Source: Rhizobium sp. GN54 (GTDB lineage Bacteria; Pseudomonadota; Alphaproteobacteria; Rhizobiales; Rhizobiaceae). Taken from it: a DNA stretch of 64,000 bases. The stretch spans positions 248,001 to 312,000 of the forward strand of contig NZ_JAJNCZ010000001.1 of the NCBI RefSeq assembly GCF_021026345.1, written 5' to 3'. Positions 8,127 to 17,634 of the stretch are shown piece after piece. Numbering within the stretch: the first letter of the stretch is position 1; the number at the start of each line of letters is the position of its first letter. The notes beneath the pieces are model-generated. The model saw only the letters and a list, made by a program, of their open reading frames with translations, was not told where the DNA came from and made no database searches. A program made the position numbers and the translations under genes.

Positions 8127-10097
8127 ATGACATCCAAAGACAAGCCAAGACGGCCGGGCGCCCGGCCCTTCGACCGCGATCGCAAGCCGCATGACGGTGC
8201 CAAGAAGACGGGCGGCAAGAAGCCCTTCGGCGCCGCTGCGAAATCCGGCAGCGCGGCAAAGAGCGAGCGGAGCCCTGCAAAGGCGACGGTCGACAAGGCC
8301 GGCATCAGGAAGGACGCTGCCCGCAAGCCGGAAAAGGCGCGGCCGTCCGTCTCGGCCGGCGCTGCCGATCACGCAGCAGCACAGGCCCCCGAGCGCATCT
8401 CCAAGCTGCTCGCCCGGGCAGGCGTCGCCTCCCGCCGCGATATCGAGCGCATGATCATGGATGGCCGGGTCAGCGTGAACGGCGTCGTGCTCGACACGCC
8501 CGTTCTCAACGCCACCTTCGCCGACCACATCGAGGTCGACGGCCAGCCGATCCGTGGCATCGAGCGCACGCGCCTGTGGCTCTACCACAAGCCCGCAGGC
8601 CTCGTGACCACCAATGCCGATCCGGAAGGCCGCCCGACGGTGTTCGAGCACCTGCCGGAGGACCTGCCGCGCGTCATGTCGGTCGGCCGCCTCGACATCA
8701 ATACCGAGGGCCTGCTGCTCCTGACGAACGACGGCGGTCTCGCCCGCGTGCTGGAACTGCCGGCGACCGGCTGGCTGCGCCGCTACCGCGTCCGCGCCCA
8801 CGGCAAGATCGAGCAGGAAGCGCTCGACCGGTTGAAGGAAGGCATCGCCGTCGACGGCGTGCTCTATGGCGGCATCGAGGCGACGCTCGACAAGGTGCAG
8901 GGCTCCAACGTCTGGATCACCATGGGCCTGCGCGAGGGCAAGAACCGTGAGGTCAAGAACGTGCTCGGCGCGCTCGGCCTCGAGGTCAACCGCCTGATCC
9001 GTATCTCCTACGGCCCGTTCCAGCTCGGCGAACTGCCCGAGGGCCACGCGCAGGAAATCCGCGGCCGCACGCTGCGCGACCAGCTCGGCCCTCGCCTGAT
9101 CGACGAGGCGAAGGCGAATTTCGAGGCGCCGCTATTCGAACAGGGGCCCGGTGAAAAGGAAGAGGCGCCTGCCCGCCCGGCAAAAAGCGGCTGGGAACGC
9201 GAGGAGCGCGGCAGCCGCGAGAACGACGGCGACCGCCGCGAAAAGGCGCGCGCGCGCCTCGACACGCGGCGTGACGACGGCGGCCGTGAGGGCCGTTTCG
9301 GCGAGCGCGGTGACAAGCGTGGTAGCGCAGGCAAGCACGGCGGTGCAGACAAGCGCGGCCGCGACGACGATCGTTTCTCCGATCGGCCGAAGCACGAGCC
9401 CGGCGGCCGCGCCCGCAAGTCCAACGTCTGGATGGCGCCCGGCGCCCGTCCCCTGGCCGAGAAGAAGGCGAAGGCGGCCGAGGGCGAAGACGCCGTGAAG
9501 CGCGAGCCGCGCGCCCGTCCCGAGGGCGCGCCGAAGACGAAGCGCTACGGCCGCACCCGCGACGGCGAGGCGACCCGTACCACCCACAAGTTCGATCCCG
9601 ACCGCAAGAGCGGCCCCGGCCGTGCGGCTGCCGCCCGCCCGGGTCCAGATCGCGGCGAACGCAAGGCGCGCGTGCTCAATGCCGAAGAGGGTGGCGACTG
9701 GATCCGCGCCAGCGAGCCCGAACGGCGCCCGCGTGACGAGGGCGCCCGCGGTTCCGGCCGCGGCGGCTTCGACGAGCGTCCGCGCCGCGATTTCGGCGAC
9801 CGCGCGCCCCGCAGCGATCGCGGTCCGCGCGAGGACCGGCCGTTCAACGAAGACAGGAAGCCCCGCGGCAAGTCGTTTGCCGGCGAGCGGTCCTTCGGCG
9901 ACCGTCCTGCGGGCGAACGCGGCTTCGGCGGCAAGCCGGGCGGAAAATCCTTCGGCGGCAAGCCCTCCTTCGGCAAGCCCGCCGGTGGCAAGTCCTTTGG
10001 CGGCAAGCCTGCCGGTGGCAAGCCCGGCGGCGGCAGGGCAGGGGGCAAGCCGGGTGGCCGGCCGGCCGGCGGCAAGCCGCGCGGACGGGGGAACTGA
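8127..10097 (+). CDS. rluB: RsuA/RluB-family pseudouridine synthase with long low-complexity tail
   Basis: 656 residues, more than twice the catalytic core. An S4 RNA-binding domain (ISKLLARAGVASRRDIERM) lies near 90-135. The catalytic core carries GRLDINTEGLLLLTNDGG with catalytic Asp190. From about residue 335 to the end the protein is low complexity: R/D/E/G-rich, then repeats of GGKP and GGKSFGGKP near the C-terminus. A basic K/R/A-rich stretch of about 85 residues also precedes the S4 domain. Family knowledge points to 23S rRNA uridine modification (RluB-like). The tail probably binds RNA or ribosomes, but this is inference. Confidence 0.9.
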   Translation: MTSKDKPRRPGARPFDRDRKPHDGAKKTGGKKPFGAAAKSGSAAKSERSPAKATVDKAGIRKDAARKPEKARPSVSAGAADHAAAQAPERISKLLARAGVASRRDIERMIMDGRVSVNGVVLDTPVLNATFADHIEVDGQPIRGIERTRLWLYHKPAGLVTTNADPEGRPTVFEHLPEDLPRVMSVGRLDINTEGLLLLTNDGGLARVLELPATGWLRRYRVRAHGKIEQEALDRLKEGIAVDGVLYGGIEATLDKVQGSNVWITMGLREGKNREVKNVLGALGLEVNRLIRISYGPFQLGELPEGHAQEIRGRTLRDQLGPRLIDEAKANFEAPLFEQGPGEKEEAPARPAKSGWEREERGSRENDGDRREKARARLDTRRDDGGREGRFGERGDKRGSAGKHGGADKRGRDDDRFSDRPKHEPGGRARKSNVWMAPGARPLAEKKAKAAEGEDAVKREPRARPEGAPKTKRYGRTRDGEATRTTHKFDPDRKSGPGRAAAARPGPDRGERKARVLNAEEGGDWIRASEPERRPRDEGARGSGRGGFDERPRRDFGDRAPRSDRGPREDRPFNEDRKPRGKSFAGERSFGDRPAGERGFGGKPGGKSFGGKPSFGKPAGGKSFGGKPAGGKPGGGRAGGKPGGRPAGGKPRGRGN

Positions 10098-10103
10098 CGC
10101 GCC

Positions 10104-10664
10104 GTGCGCATCGTCGGGGGCACATTCCGCGGCCGCACGCTGGCGACGCCGAAGGGTGACGACATCCGTCCGACGACGGACCGCACGCGCGAGAGCCTGT
10201 TCAACATCCTGGGCCACGGCTACCCCGAGCATGTCGAGGGCGCGCGCGTCCTTGACCTGTTCGCCGGCACGGGCGCCGTCGGCCTGGAGGCGATCTCCCG
10301 CGGCGCCCGGGCGGCGCTGTTCGTCGAGCAGGGCGTCGAGGGCCGCGGCCTGATCCACACCAATGTCGAGGCCTTCGGCCTGCAGGGCCGGGCCAAGATC
10401 TTCCGGCGCGACGCGACGGCGCTCGGCGGGGTCGGGACGATGGAGCCGTTCGACCTCGTCTTCGCCGATCCGCCCTATGGCCGCGGCCTCGGGGAAAAGG
10501 CGCTGGCGGCGGCGGCGAGCGGCGGCTGGCTGGTGCCGGGGGCGCTTGCAATTCTGGAGGAGCGTGCCGATATTGCCCCGGCCGCTCCCGATGGCTTCGA
10601 TCCTCTCGAGGTTCGCACCTTCGGCGACACGCGGATGCATTTCTACCGGTACACGCCCGGCTGA
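10104..10664 (+). CDS. rsmD: 16S rRNA (guanine-966-N2)-methyltransferase
   Basis: 186 residues starting at GTG 10104, 6 bases after the rluB stop. MRIVGGTFRGRTL and RPTTDRTRESLFNIL are the RsmD N-terminal signature. The SAM site is LDLFAGTGAVGLEA and the catalytic motif is FADPPYG. It methylates G966 of 16S rRNA in the assembled small subunit. Tight coupling to rluB makes an rRNA-modification operon. Confidence 0.95.
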   Translation: MRIVGGTFRGRTLATPKGDDIRPTTDRTRESLFNILGHGYPEHVEGARVLDLFAGTGAVGLEAISRGARAALFVEQGVEGRGLIHTNVEAFGLQGRAKIFRRDATALGGVGTMEPFDLVFADPPYGRGLGEKALAAAASGGWLVPGALAILEERADIAPAAPDGFDPLEVRTFGDTRMHFYRYTPG

Positions 10665-10752
10665 TCGACCGCCGGACGCTGCCGGGATACGGACACGGGC
10701 CGGGCGATCCCGGGCCGAACCCGGGGCGTATCCCGTGCGTGATGGAGGTTTC

Positions 10753-11640
10753 ATGTCGAGCGATGCCCTTGCCCCGCAGACGTCCGCACACCGGACGGCA
10801 GACGCCACGGTGTCGATTGCACTCGGCGGCGGCGGTGCGCGCGGACTGGCGCATATCCACGTGATTGAGGTCCTGGACGAACTCGGCATCCGTCCGCAAT
10901 TGATCGCCGGCTCCTCCATCGGCGCGATCATGGGGGCGGCGATGGCGGCGGGCCTGAGTGGCCGCGAGGTGCGCGAACACACGCTCGACGCCGTGGGCAG
11001 GCCCGGCGACGCCCTCGGCCGAATCTGGGGCCTGCGGCCGGCGACGCTGTCGGACTTCTGGTCCAATGGCCTGCGCTTCGGCCAGTTCAACCTCGAACGC
11101 GTCCTGCGCGCCTTTCTCCATCCCGACATCCCCGATCGCTTCGAAGAGCTGAAGATCCCGCTGAAGGTGGTCACCGCCGATTTCTATGCCCAGCGCGAGC
11201 ACATATGCGAGACCGGCGCGCTCTTTCCGGCGATCGCCGCCTCCGCTTCCCTGCCGGCCCTGTTCATGCCGGTCAGGATCGACGGCCGCGTGCTCGTCGA
11301 CGGCGGCCTCTGGAACCCGGTGCCCTTCGACCATCTGGCCGGCACCGCCGACATCACCGTCGGCGTCGACGTCGTCGGCCACCCGTCCGGCGACGAGGGC
11401 CAGCTCCCGAACGGCATCGACAGCCTCTACGGCGCCAGTCAGCTGACGATGCGGGCGATGATCGAGCTGAAGCTGAAGCAGGGCGCGCCCGACATCTTCC
11501 TCCGCCCCGAAGTCGGCCGCTTCCGTGTCCTCGATTTCCTGCGCGCAAGGGAAATCCTCGAACACACGGCCGGCATCCGCGAGGAATTCAAGCGGGCGCT
11601 CGACGTCCAGTTCGAGCGGCATGCGCGCAAGCGCGGCTGA
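10753..11640 (+). CDS. Patatin-like phospholipase (RssA family)
   Basis: 295 residues. The oxyanion-hole motif GGGGARG is at 25-31, the nucleophile elbow G-S-S55-I-G at 53-57, and the catalytic Asp183 lies in VDGGLWN. These three patatin features are intact, so it should be an active serine lipase/acyl hydrolase. No signal peptide is seen. A good TGGAGG Shine-Dalgarno precedes ATG 10753. The natural substrate is not predictable. It converges with the Kef antiporter gene; the 36-base gap holds a CGGCCG-cgcgaa-CGGCCG hairpin at 11644-11661. Confidence 0.88.
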   Translation: MSSDALAPQTSAHRTADATVSIALGGGGARGLAHIHVIEVLDELGIRPQLIAGSSIGAIMGAAMAAGLSGREVREHTLDAVGRPGDALGRIWGLRPATLSDFWSNGLRFGQFNLERVLRAFLHPDIPDRFEELKIPLKVVTADFYAQREHICETGALFPAIAASASLPALFMPVRIDGRVLVDGGLWNPVPFDHLAGTADITVGVDVVGHPSGDEGQLPNGIDSLYGASQLTMRAMIELKLKQGAPDIFLRPEVGRFRVLDFLRAREILEHTAGIREEFKRALDVQFERHARKRG

Positions 11641-11643
11641 AAC

Positions 11644-11661
11644 CGGCCGCGCGAACGGCCG
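11644..11661. terminator. Hairpin between convergent patatin and antiporter genes
   Basis: CGGCCG, a 6-base loop and CGGCCG form a GC stem in the short gap between two stop codons. There is no T tract. It may act as a bidirectional transcription block, but this is weak. Confidence 0.3.
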
Positions 11662-11676
11662 CAGCGATAGCCGGTA

Positions 11677-13497
11677 TCAGTCGACCGCCGGCTGCGTTTC
11701 CGGCGTGATCAGGTCGTCATCGTCGTCGGCTATCTGTTCGGTATGTTTCGGCTTGATCAGCGGCTCCGGCCGGACGGGGCGCGAATGCAGCATGTCGCGC
11801 CCGGCCGCCAGCCCCTCGGCGGCCTGCAGGTTGAGGCGGGCCTCGTCGCGGCGGCGGATGTCGTTGGTGATCGCCCGCGCCTCCTCGTCCGCCACCCCCA
11901 GCGCCTCGAGCGTCTTTCTCCCGAACACCAGGCCGGATTCGAAGGTCTCGCGGACTTCCATATCGACGCGGCGGGAGCGCAGCGACAGCGTGTGGATGCG
12001 GTCGTAGGAGCGCACGAAGACCCGCGCATTGGGGTACTCCGACTGCACCAGGTCGACGATCCTGTCGGTGATATCAGCCTTGTGGGTGCAGACGGCGACG
12101 ATCTTGGCCCGTTCGATGCCGGCGGCGCGCAGCACCTCCTTGCGCGTGCCGTCGCCGAAATAGATGCGGAAGCCGAAGCTGGCCGCCTGGCGGATGCGGT
12201 CGGCGGAGAAATCGATGATGGTCACGTCGCGGCCGCTGGCGAGCAGGATCTGCGAGGCGATCTGGCCGAAGCGCGAGAACCCGACCATCAGCACGTCCGA
12301 ACCGGCGCCCTCGAAGTCCTCCTCGATTTCCTCGCGCGCGTCGTCCTTGATCAGCACGCCGGAGAGAAGGGCTGCGATCGGGGTCAGCGCCATCGAAACG
12401 GTGACGATGACGACGAGCAGGGAGGCGACGGCGGAGGAGAACACGCCGGAGGTGGCCGCGGCCGAGAACAGCACGAAGCCGAACTCGCCGCCCTGCAGCA
12501 GAAGCAGCGCCACCCGGACCGCGTCGTTGTGCGGCGAGCGCCCCATGCGGCAGATCAGGTAGATCACGATCGCCTTCACCACCATCAGCGCCGGCACGGC
12601 GATGAGGATGATCTGGTAGTTGCGGAACACCACGTCGATGTCGAGCGACAGGCCGACGGCCATGAAGAAGAGCGCGAGCAGGATTCCGCGGAACGGCTCG
12701 ATGTCGGCCTCCAGCTCGTGCCGGTAGGAGGATTCCGAAAGCAGCACGCCGGCGAGGAAGGCGCCCATGGCCATGGAGAGGCCGGCGAACTGCAGGAGCG
12801 TCGCCGATCCGAGCACGACGAAGAGGGCGGCGGCGATCATCGCTTCGCGCGCGCCGGTCCTGGCGATGACCTGGAACAGCGGATTGAGGACGTAGCGCCC
12901 GATCGCCAGCATCGACAGGATTGCCGCGACGGCGACCATGAAATCCTGGAACGCGGTGGTCGTGTCCTCCGGCGCCTGCTTGGCCAGCAGCGGGATCAGC
13001 GCCAACAGCGGCACGATGGCGAGATCCTGGAACAGGAGCAGCGAGAAGGCGCGCTGGCCGTAGCGCGTATTGGTGTCGCCCTTCTCGTCGAGAATCTGCA
13101 GGGCGAAGGCGGTGGAGGAAAGGGCGAGGCCGAAGCCGATGATCAGCGCCGCCTGCCAGCCCTCCACGCCGAGCAAGAGCGCCAGCGCCGTTAGCGCCAG
13201 CCCGGTCGTCACCACCTGCACCGTCCCGAGCCCGAAGATCTCCCGCCGAAGCTGCCAGAGGCGCGAGGGCTGCAATTCCAGCCCGATCAGGAACAGCAGG
13301 AAGACGATGCCGAGTTCGGCCACCCCCAGGATCTCCTCGCCGTCGTGGATATAGTGCAGGATCGGGCCGATGACGACGCCCGCCGCCAGGTAGCCCAGGA
13401 TCGTCCCGAGCCCCAGGCGCTTGAAGATCGGCGCGGCCAGAACGGCACCCCCGAGGAGAATCAATACTTCGGCGAACAGCGCATGCGTATCAGCCAT
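11677..13497 (-). CDS. Monovalent cation:proton antiporter, CPA2/Kef type
   Basis: 606 residues. About 12 hydrophobic helices fill residues 1-385 (Na/H exchanger fold; FLLFLIGLELQPSRLW is the conserved antiporter helix). A TrkA-N nucleotide-binding domain follows from about 410 (VGFSRFGQIASQIL, then IDFSADRI). The C-terminus is an acidic tail with DDDDD. Start MADTHALFAEV is chosen because membrane homology begins there; an upstream in-frame ATG would add 27 unlikely residues. The family (KefB/KefC/YbaL) exports K+ in exchange for H+. No ancillary KefF/KefG gene is adjacent. Confidence 0.92.
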   Translation of the reverse strand: MADTHALFAEVLILLGGAVLAAPIFKRLGLGTILGYLAAGVVIGPILHYIHDGEEILGVAELGIVFLLFLIGLELQPSRLWQLRREIFGLGTVQVVTTGLALTALALLLGVEGWQAALIIGFGLALSSTAFALQILDEKGDTNTRYGQRAFSLLLFQDLAIVPLLALIPLLAKQAPEDTTTAFQDFMVAVAAILSMLAIGRYVLNPLFQVIARTGAREAMIAAALFVVLGSATLLQFAGLSMAMGAFLAGVLLSESSYRHELEADIEPFRGILLALFFMAVGLSLDIDVVFRNYQIILIAVPALMVVKAIVIYLICRMGRSPHNDAVRVALLLLQGGEFGFVLFSAAATSGVFSSAVASLLVVIVTVSMALTPIAALLSGVLIKDDAREEIEEDFEGAGSDVLMVGFSRFGQIASQILLASGRDVTIIDFSADRIRQAASFGFRIYFGDGTRKEVLRAAGIERAKIVAVCTHKADITDRIVDLVQSEYPNARVFVRSYDRIHTLSLRSRRVDMEVRETFESGLVFGRKTLEALGVADEEARAITNDIRRRDEARLNLQAAEGLAAGRDMLHSRPVRPEPLIKPKHTEQIADDDDDLITPETQPAVD

Positions 13498-13607
13498 GCG
13501 GACGGGTTTCCTTCGGTATGTGGATTGGCGGGAGGCAAGAATCACGAGCCAGCCCTTGATGCCCCCGCCACTGCACAATAAATGGGACAGGAATGAAAGG
13601 CCAAATC

Positions 13608-14954
13608 ATGTCAGAGACCATCGATTCCGGAAGCCTTCTCGCCCGTGCCGGAGAGCTGATCGACCGCGCCGTCAAGGCCGGCGCCGACGCCGCCGATGCG
13701 GTCGTGGTGCGCGGCGCTTCCCGTTCCGTCTCCGTGCGCCTCGGCAAGGTCGAGGGAACGGAGGCCTCCGAGAGCGACGATTTCTCGCTTCGGGTGTTCG
13801 TCGGCAAGCGCGTCGCGAGCGTCTCCGCCAATCCCGGCTTCGACCTGCAGCAACTGGCGGAGCGCGCGGTCGCCATGGCCAAGGCCTCGCCGGAGGACCC
13901 CTTCGCCTCGCTGGCCGACCCGTCCGATCTCGCCCGCGAGTGGCCGGATCTCGATCTCTTCGACCCGACAGAGGTATCCTCCGACACCCTGACCGAGGCC
14001 GCACTCGCCATGGAGGCGGCGGCCCTCGATGTCGCCGGCGTCACCAATTCGAGCGGCGCCGGCGCGTCCGCTGGCAGGGGCGGGCTCGTGCTCGTCACCT
14101 CGCACGGGTTTTCCGGCGCCTACAGCGCCAGCCGCTTCGGCCGTTCCGTCAGCGCCATCGCCGGCGAGGGAACGAAGATGGAGCGCGATTACGACTATGA
14201 CAGCCGCCTCTATTTCGCCGAGTTGCGCGATGCGGCCGAGATCGGCCGGATGGCCGGCGAGCGGGCCGCCAAACGCGTCAATCCGCGGCAGGCGCCGACG
14301 GCGAAGAACGTCACCGTCGTCTTCGATCCGCGGATGGCCCGGGGGATCGCAGGGCATATCGCCGGCGCGATCAACGGCGCATCCGTGGCCCGCAAGACGA
14401 GTTTCCTGCGCGACAGGATGGGCAAGCAAGTGCTGAAGGCAGGGCTTTCGGTAACCGACGACCCGCTGGTCGTCCGCGGCTCGTCCTCGCGGCCCTTCGA
14501 CGGCGAAGGCGTGAAGGGCGAGCGTCTGGTGATGATTGAGGACGGCGTGCTGAACCACTGGTTTCTCTCCACCTCCACGGCAAACGAGCTTGGCCTCAAG
14601 ACCAACGGTCGCGGCGTGCGCGGCGGCACCTCGGTCGGCCCCGCCAGCACCAACCTCGCGCTCGAGCCCGGCGACATCCTGCCCGAGGACCTGATCCGCC
14701 AGGTCGGCACCGGTTTCTACGTCACCGAACTGATCGGCCACGGCGCCAACATGGTGACCGGGGAATACAGCCGCGGCGCCTCCGGTTTCTGGATCGAGAG
14801 CGGCGAACTGGCCTATCCGGTCTCCGAGGTGACGATCGCCTCCAACCTGACCGACATGTTCATGCGGATCACGCCGGCAAGCGACATCGACCGCAAGTTC
14901 GGCGTCGCCGCGCCGACGCTGGCGATCGAGGGCATGACGCTGGCGGGTCTCTAG
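13608..14954 (+). CDS. tldE: TldE/PmbA-type metalloprotease subunit
   Basis: 448 residues from MSETIDSGSLL; ATG 13593, five codons upstream, is the alternative. AAAGG 7 bases before 13608 favours the later start. TldD/TldE (PmbA) family members form a Zn-dependent protease that processes small peptides such as microcins and CcdA. Conserved segments include FSLRVFVGKRVASVSAN, the DYDYDSRLYF region and ELIGHGANMVTGEYSRGASGFWIE. TldE itself lacks the HExxxH zinc site of TldD, and none is seen here. tldD is not in the window. Confidence 0.93.
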   Translation: MSETIDSGSLLARAGELIDRAVKAGADAADAVVVRGASRSVSVRLGKVEGTEASESDDFSLRVFVGKRVASVSANPGFDLQQLAERAVAMAKASPEDPFASLADPSDLAREWPDLDLFDPTEVSSDTLTEAALAMEAAALDVAGVTNSSGAGASAGRGGLVLVTSHGFSGAYSASRFGRSVSAIAGEGTKMERDYDYDSRLYFAELRDAAEIGRMAGERAAKRVNPRQAPTAKNVTVVFDPRMARGIAGHIAGAINGASVARKTSFLRDRMGKQVLKAGLSVTDDPLVVRGSSSRPFDGEGVKGERLVMIEDGVLNHWFLSTSTANELGLKTNGRGVRGGTSVGPASTNLALEPGDILPEDLIRQVGTGFYVTELIGHGANMVTGEYSRGASGFWIESGELAYPVSEVTIASNLTDMFMRITPASDIDRKFGVAAPTLAIEGMTLAGL

Positions 14955-15092
14955 GATCGCCAGTCCGCGCGGGCTTTTTTCGACAGGGCCCCGCCTGGTT
15001 CCGCGGCCGGTCTTGAATAGGCCTTCATTGGACGCGATCGAGCGCCATCGGAAGTGTTGGGTGCAAGGCGCGCCCGGAAGCGGAAACGGACA

Positions 15093-15911
15093 ATGGATAC
15101 GCCGGCCGGCAATGCCCGACATCGTTGGGCAGACGATCTCGATCTCCTGCAGCGCGCCGCAAGCGCTGCGGGCGAGCGGGCGATGGCGTTCTTCCGCAAC
15201 GGGCCGGACGTCTGGTGGAAGAACGAGGGACGCTCCCCCGTCAGCGCCGCGGACATCGCCGCAAATGATCTCTTGAAGTCGATGCTGCTGACCGCCCGGC
15301 CCAACTATGGCTGGCTGTCGGAGGAGACCGACGACGATCCGGCGCGGCTGTCCTGCGAGACGCTGTTCGTGATCGACCCGATAGACGGCACCCGCGCCTT
15401 CATCGCCGGCAAGGATCTCTGGTGCGTGAGTGCTGCGGTGGTCCACCGCGGGCGACCGGTCGCCGGCGTGCTGTTCGCACCCGCTCTCGAGGAAGTGTTC
15501 GCCTCGGTGGAAGGCGGGCCTGCGCTGAAGAACGGGCAACCCGTCCGCGCGTCCGAGCCGGACGGGGCGCATCCGCTGCGCCTGGCCGCCGCCGAGGACA
15601 TGGTCACCCGGCTCGACCGGGCCGCCCTCGGACCCGTGGAACGCATCCCGCACGTGCCCTCGCTCGCCTACCGGCTGGCGATGGTGGCCGACGGACGCAT
15701 CGACGGAACGCTGGTGAAGAGGAACGCGCAGGACTGGGACCTGGCAGCCGCGGACCTCATTCTCGCCAATGCCGGCGGCGGGCTCGCCGACCTCGACGGC
15801 AAGCCGCTCACCTACAATCGCCCCGATGTCCGCCACGACGTGCTCTGCGCCGCAGGATCCTCCGTTCTTGGAAGGTTGATAAGCGCGGCAGGCGGCCTTC
15901 ACGGCCATTGA
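15093..15911 (+). CDS. Inositol monophosphatase-family phosphatase (CysQ-like)
   Basis: 272 residues. Metal site motifs are EE in WLSEETDDD, DPIDGT in FVIDPIDGTRAF, and the C-terminal WDLAAADLILANAGG. These define the IMPase/FBPase/CysQ superfamily. Substrates in the family are inositol phosphates, 3'-phosphoadenosine 5'-phosphate (CysQ) or histidinol phosphate; sequence alone does not settle which. The start at 15093 (MDTPAGNARH) is preferred over an upstream one encoding an Arg-rich extension. It lies between tldE and DUF4170, the usual rhizobial position. Confidence 0.9.
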   Translation: MDTPAGNARHRWADDLDLLQRAASAAGERAMAFFRNGPDVWWKNEGRSPVSAADIAANDLLKSMLLTARPNYGWLSEETDDDPARLSCETLFVIDPIDGTRAFIAGKDLWCVSAAVVHRGRPVAGVLFAPALEEVFASVEGGPALKNGQPVRASEPDGAHPLRLAAAEDMVTRLDRAALGPVERIPHVPSLAYRLAMVADGRIDGTLVKRNAQDWDLAAADLILANAGGGLADLDGKPLTYNRPDVRHDVLCAAGSSVLGRLISAAGGLHGH

Positions 15912-15964
15912 CCTTTTCGCCCGGATGCCGCAAACCCTGTGTGAAAAATACCACTATTGATGAG

Positions 15965-16207
15965 ATGAAAATGACAGAGACTGGCGACAGCAAGCAGCTC
16001 CTGCACCTCGTCTTCGGCGGCGAGCTCACCACGCTGAAGGACCTAAAGTTCCGCGACCTCGAGAAGCTGGACATCGTCGGGATATATCCCGACTACGCCT
16101 CCGCCCTCGTGGCCTGGAAGTCGAAGGCGCAACAGACGGTGGACAATGCGCACATGCGCTACTTCATCGTCCACATGCACAAGCTGCTCGATCCCGAAAA
16201 CGGCTGA
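15965..16207 (+). CDS. DUF4170 family small protein
   Basis: 80 residues (78 if ATG 15971 is used). The FGGELTTLKD...DIVGIYPDYASALVAWKSKAQQTVDNAHMRYFIVHMHKL pattern is the DUF4170 core, found in alphaproteobacteria next to waaA. The function is unknown; the conserved linkage to the Kdo transferase gene suggests an envelope role, which is inference. No signal peptide or membrane helix is present. Confidence 0.85.
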   Translation: MKMTETGDSKQLLHLVFGGELTTLKDLKFRDLEKLDIVGIYPDYASALVAWKSKAQQTVDNAHMRYFIVHMHKLLDPENG

Positions 16208-16310
16208 TGCCTTCACGTCGCCTCCCGGCGTCCCGTAGCGCCGGAGGCCCATCGATGACCGGAATTCCCATGAAGCCCAGCGGACGGATCATTGCAGCCA
16301 GGGGGCGCCG

Positions 16311-17621
16311 ATGAGCAGTGCTCTGGCGCGCTTCGCATTGTCCGCCTATCGCTGGGTCGGCCTCTGCCTCTATCCGGTCATGCGGCCCTATCTCGCCATC
16401 CGCGCGGCCAAGGGCAAGGAGGAGCGCGGACGCCGGCGCGAGCGCTTCGGCCATGCCAGCATCGAGCGGCCGGCCGGCCCGCTCGTTTGGTTCCACGCCG
16501 CAAGCGTCGGCGAGACCAATGCGCTGCTGCCGCTGATCCGCGAGGTGCGCCGCCGCGGCATCAACGTCTTGCTGACGACCGGCACCGTCACCTCCGCCCG
16601 CGTCGCCCGCGAGCGGCTCGGCGAGACGGTCATCCACCAGTACGTCCCCCTCGACCTGAAGCCGACCGTCAGCCGCTTCCTGGACCACTGGCACCCCGAT
16701 CTTGCCGTCATGGCGGAATCCGAGATCTGGCCGATGACGATCCTCGAACTCGGCGCCCGCCACATCGCCCAGGTGCTGGTCAACGGGCGCATGTCCGACC
16801 GGTCCTTCCAGCGCTGGAAAAAGCGTCCGGCGATCGCCGATGCCCTGTTCGAGAAGTTCGCCCTGGTCGTGGCGCAGTCGGAGGTGGATGCGGAGCGCTT
16901 CCGTGCGCTGGGCGCCCTGCCGGTGATCGTCACCGGCAATCTCAAGGTCGAGACCGACGCGCCGCCCTACGACCCCGCCGTGCTTGCCGGCTATCTCGGC
17001 CAGCTCGGCGAGCGCAAGACCTGGGCTGCGATCTCCACCTTCGAGGGCGAAGAGGCGGCGGCAGGCTCCGTCCACCGGGCTCTGAGGGAGCGCACCGGGC
17101 TGCTGACGATCATCGTCCCGCGCCATCCCGAGCGCTCCGACGCGATCGAGGAAGCGCTTGTCGCCAAGGGGCTGAAGGTCGCGCGCCGGACGCGCAACGA
17201 TCCGCTCACCGCGGACACCGACATCTTTCTCGGGGACACGATCGGCGAGATGGGGCTCTACCTGCGCATGACGGAGATCGCCTTCGTCGGCCGCTCGCTG
17301 TTCGGCGAAGGCGGGCAGAACCCGCTGGAGCCGGCCATGCTCGGCTGCGCCGTGCTGTCGGGTCCCAACGTGCAGAATTTCCGCGAAAGCTACCAGCGGC
17401 TCGCCAAGAGCGGCAGCGCCAAGATGGTGCGCGATGTCGAGATGCTGGCCAAGGGCGTCGGCTATCTTTTGAGCCATGCCGACATGCGCAACAAGATGAT
17501 CGAGGCGGGCCATGATACGGTCCAGGAGATGCGCGGCGCGCTGGCCGATACCATCCGCGGGCTCGAGCCCTATCTCAACCCCTTGACCGTGAAGGCGCGG
17601 CTGCATCCGCGCGAGATGTGA
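16311..17621 (+). CDS. waaA: 3-deoxy-D-manno-octulosonic acid transferase
   Basis: 436 residues. An N-terminal membrane anchor (LSAYRWVGLCLYPVMRPYL) is followed by the conserved KGKEERGRRRERFG segment containing the catalytic Glu region. Then come the GT-B domains with WFHAASVGETNALLPLI and the C-terminal GEGGQNPLEPAMLG Kdo/CMP-binding loop. It adds Kdo to lipid IVA at the inner face of the cytoplasmic membrane. AGGGGGCG precedes ATG 16311. With lpxK just downstream this is a lipid A/inner-core operon. Confidence 0.97.
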   Translation: MSSALARFALSAYRWVGLCLYPVMRPYLAIRAAKGKEERGRRRERFGHASIERPAGPLVWFHAASVGETNALLPLIREVRRRGINVLLTTGTVTSARVARERLGETVIHQYVPLDLKPTVSRFLDHWHPDLAVMAESEIWPMTILELGARHIAQVLVNGRMSDRSFQRWKKRPAIADALFEKFALVVAQSEVDAERFRALGALPVIVTGNLKVETDAPPYDPAVLAGYLGQLGERKTWAAISTFEGEEAAAGSVHRALRERTGLLTIIVPRHPERSDAIEEALVAKGLKVARRTRNDPLTADTDIFLGDTIGEMGLYLRMTEIAFVGRSLFGEGGQNPLEPAMLGCAVLSGPNVQNFRESYQRLAKSGSAKMVRDVEMLAKGVGYLLSHADMRNKMIEAGHDTVQEMRGALADTIRGLEPYLNPLTVKARLHPREM

Positions 17622-17634
17622 CGAGCGAGCCGGC

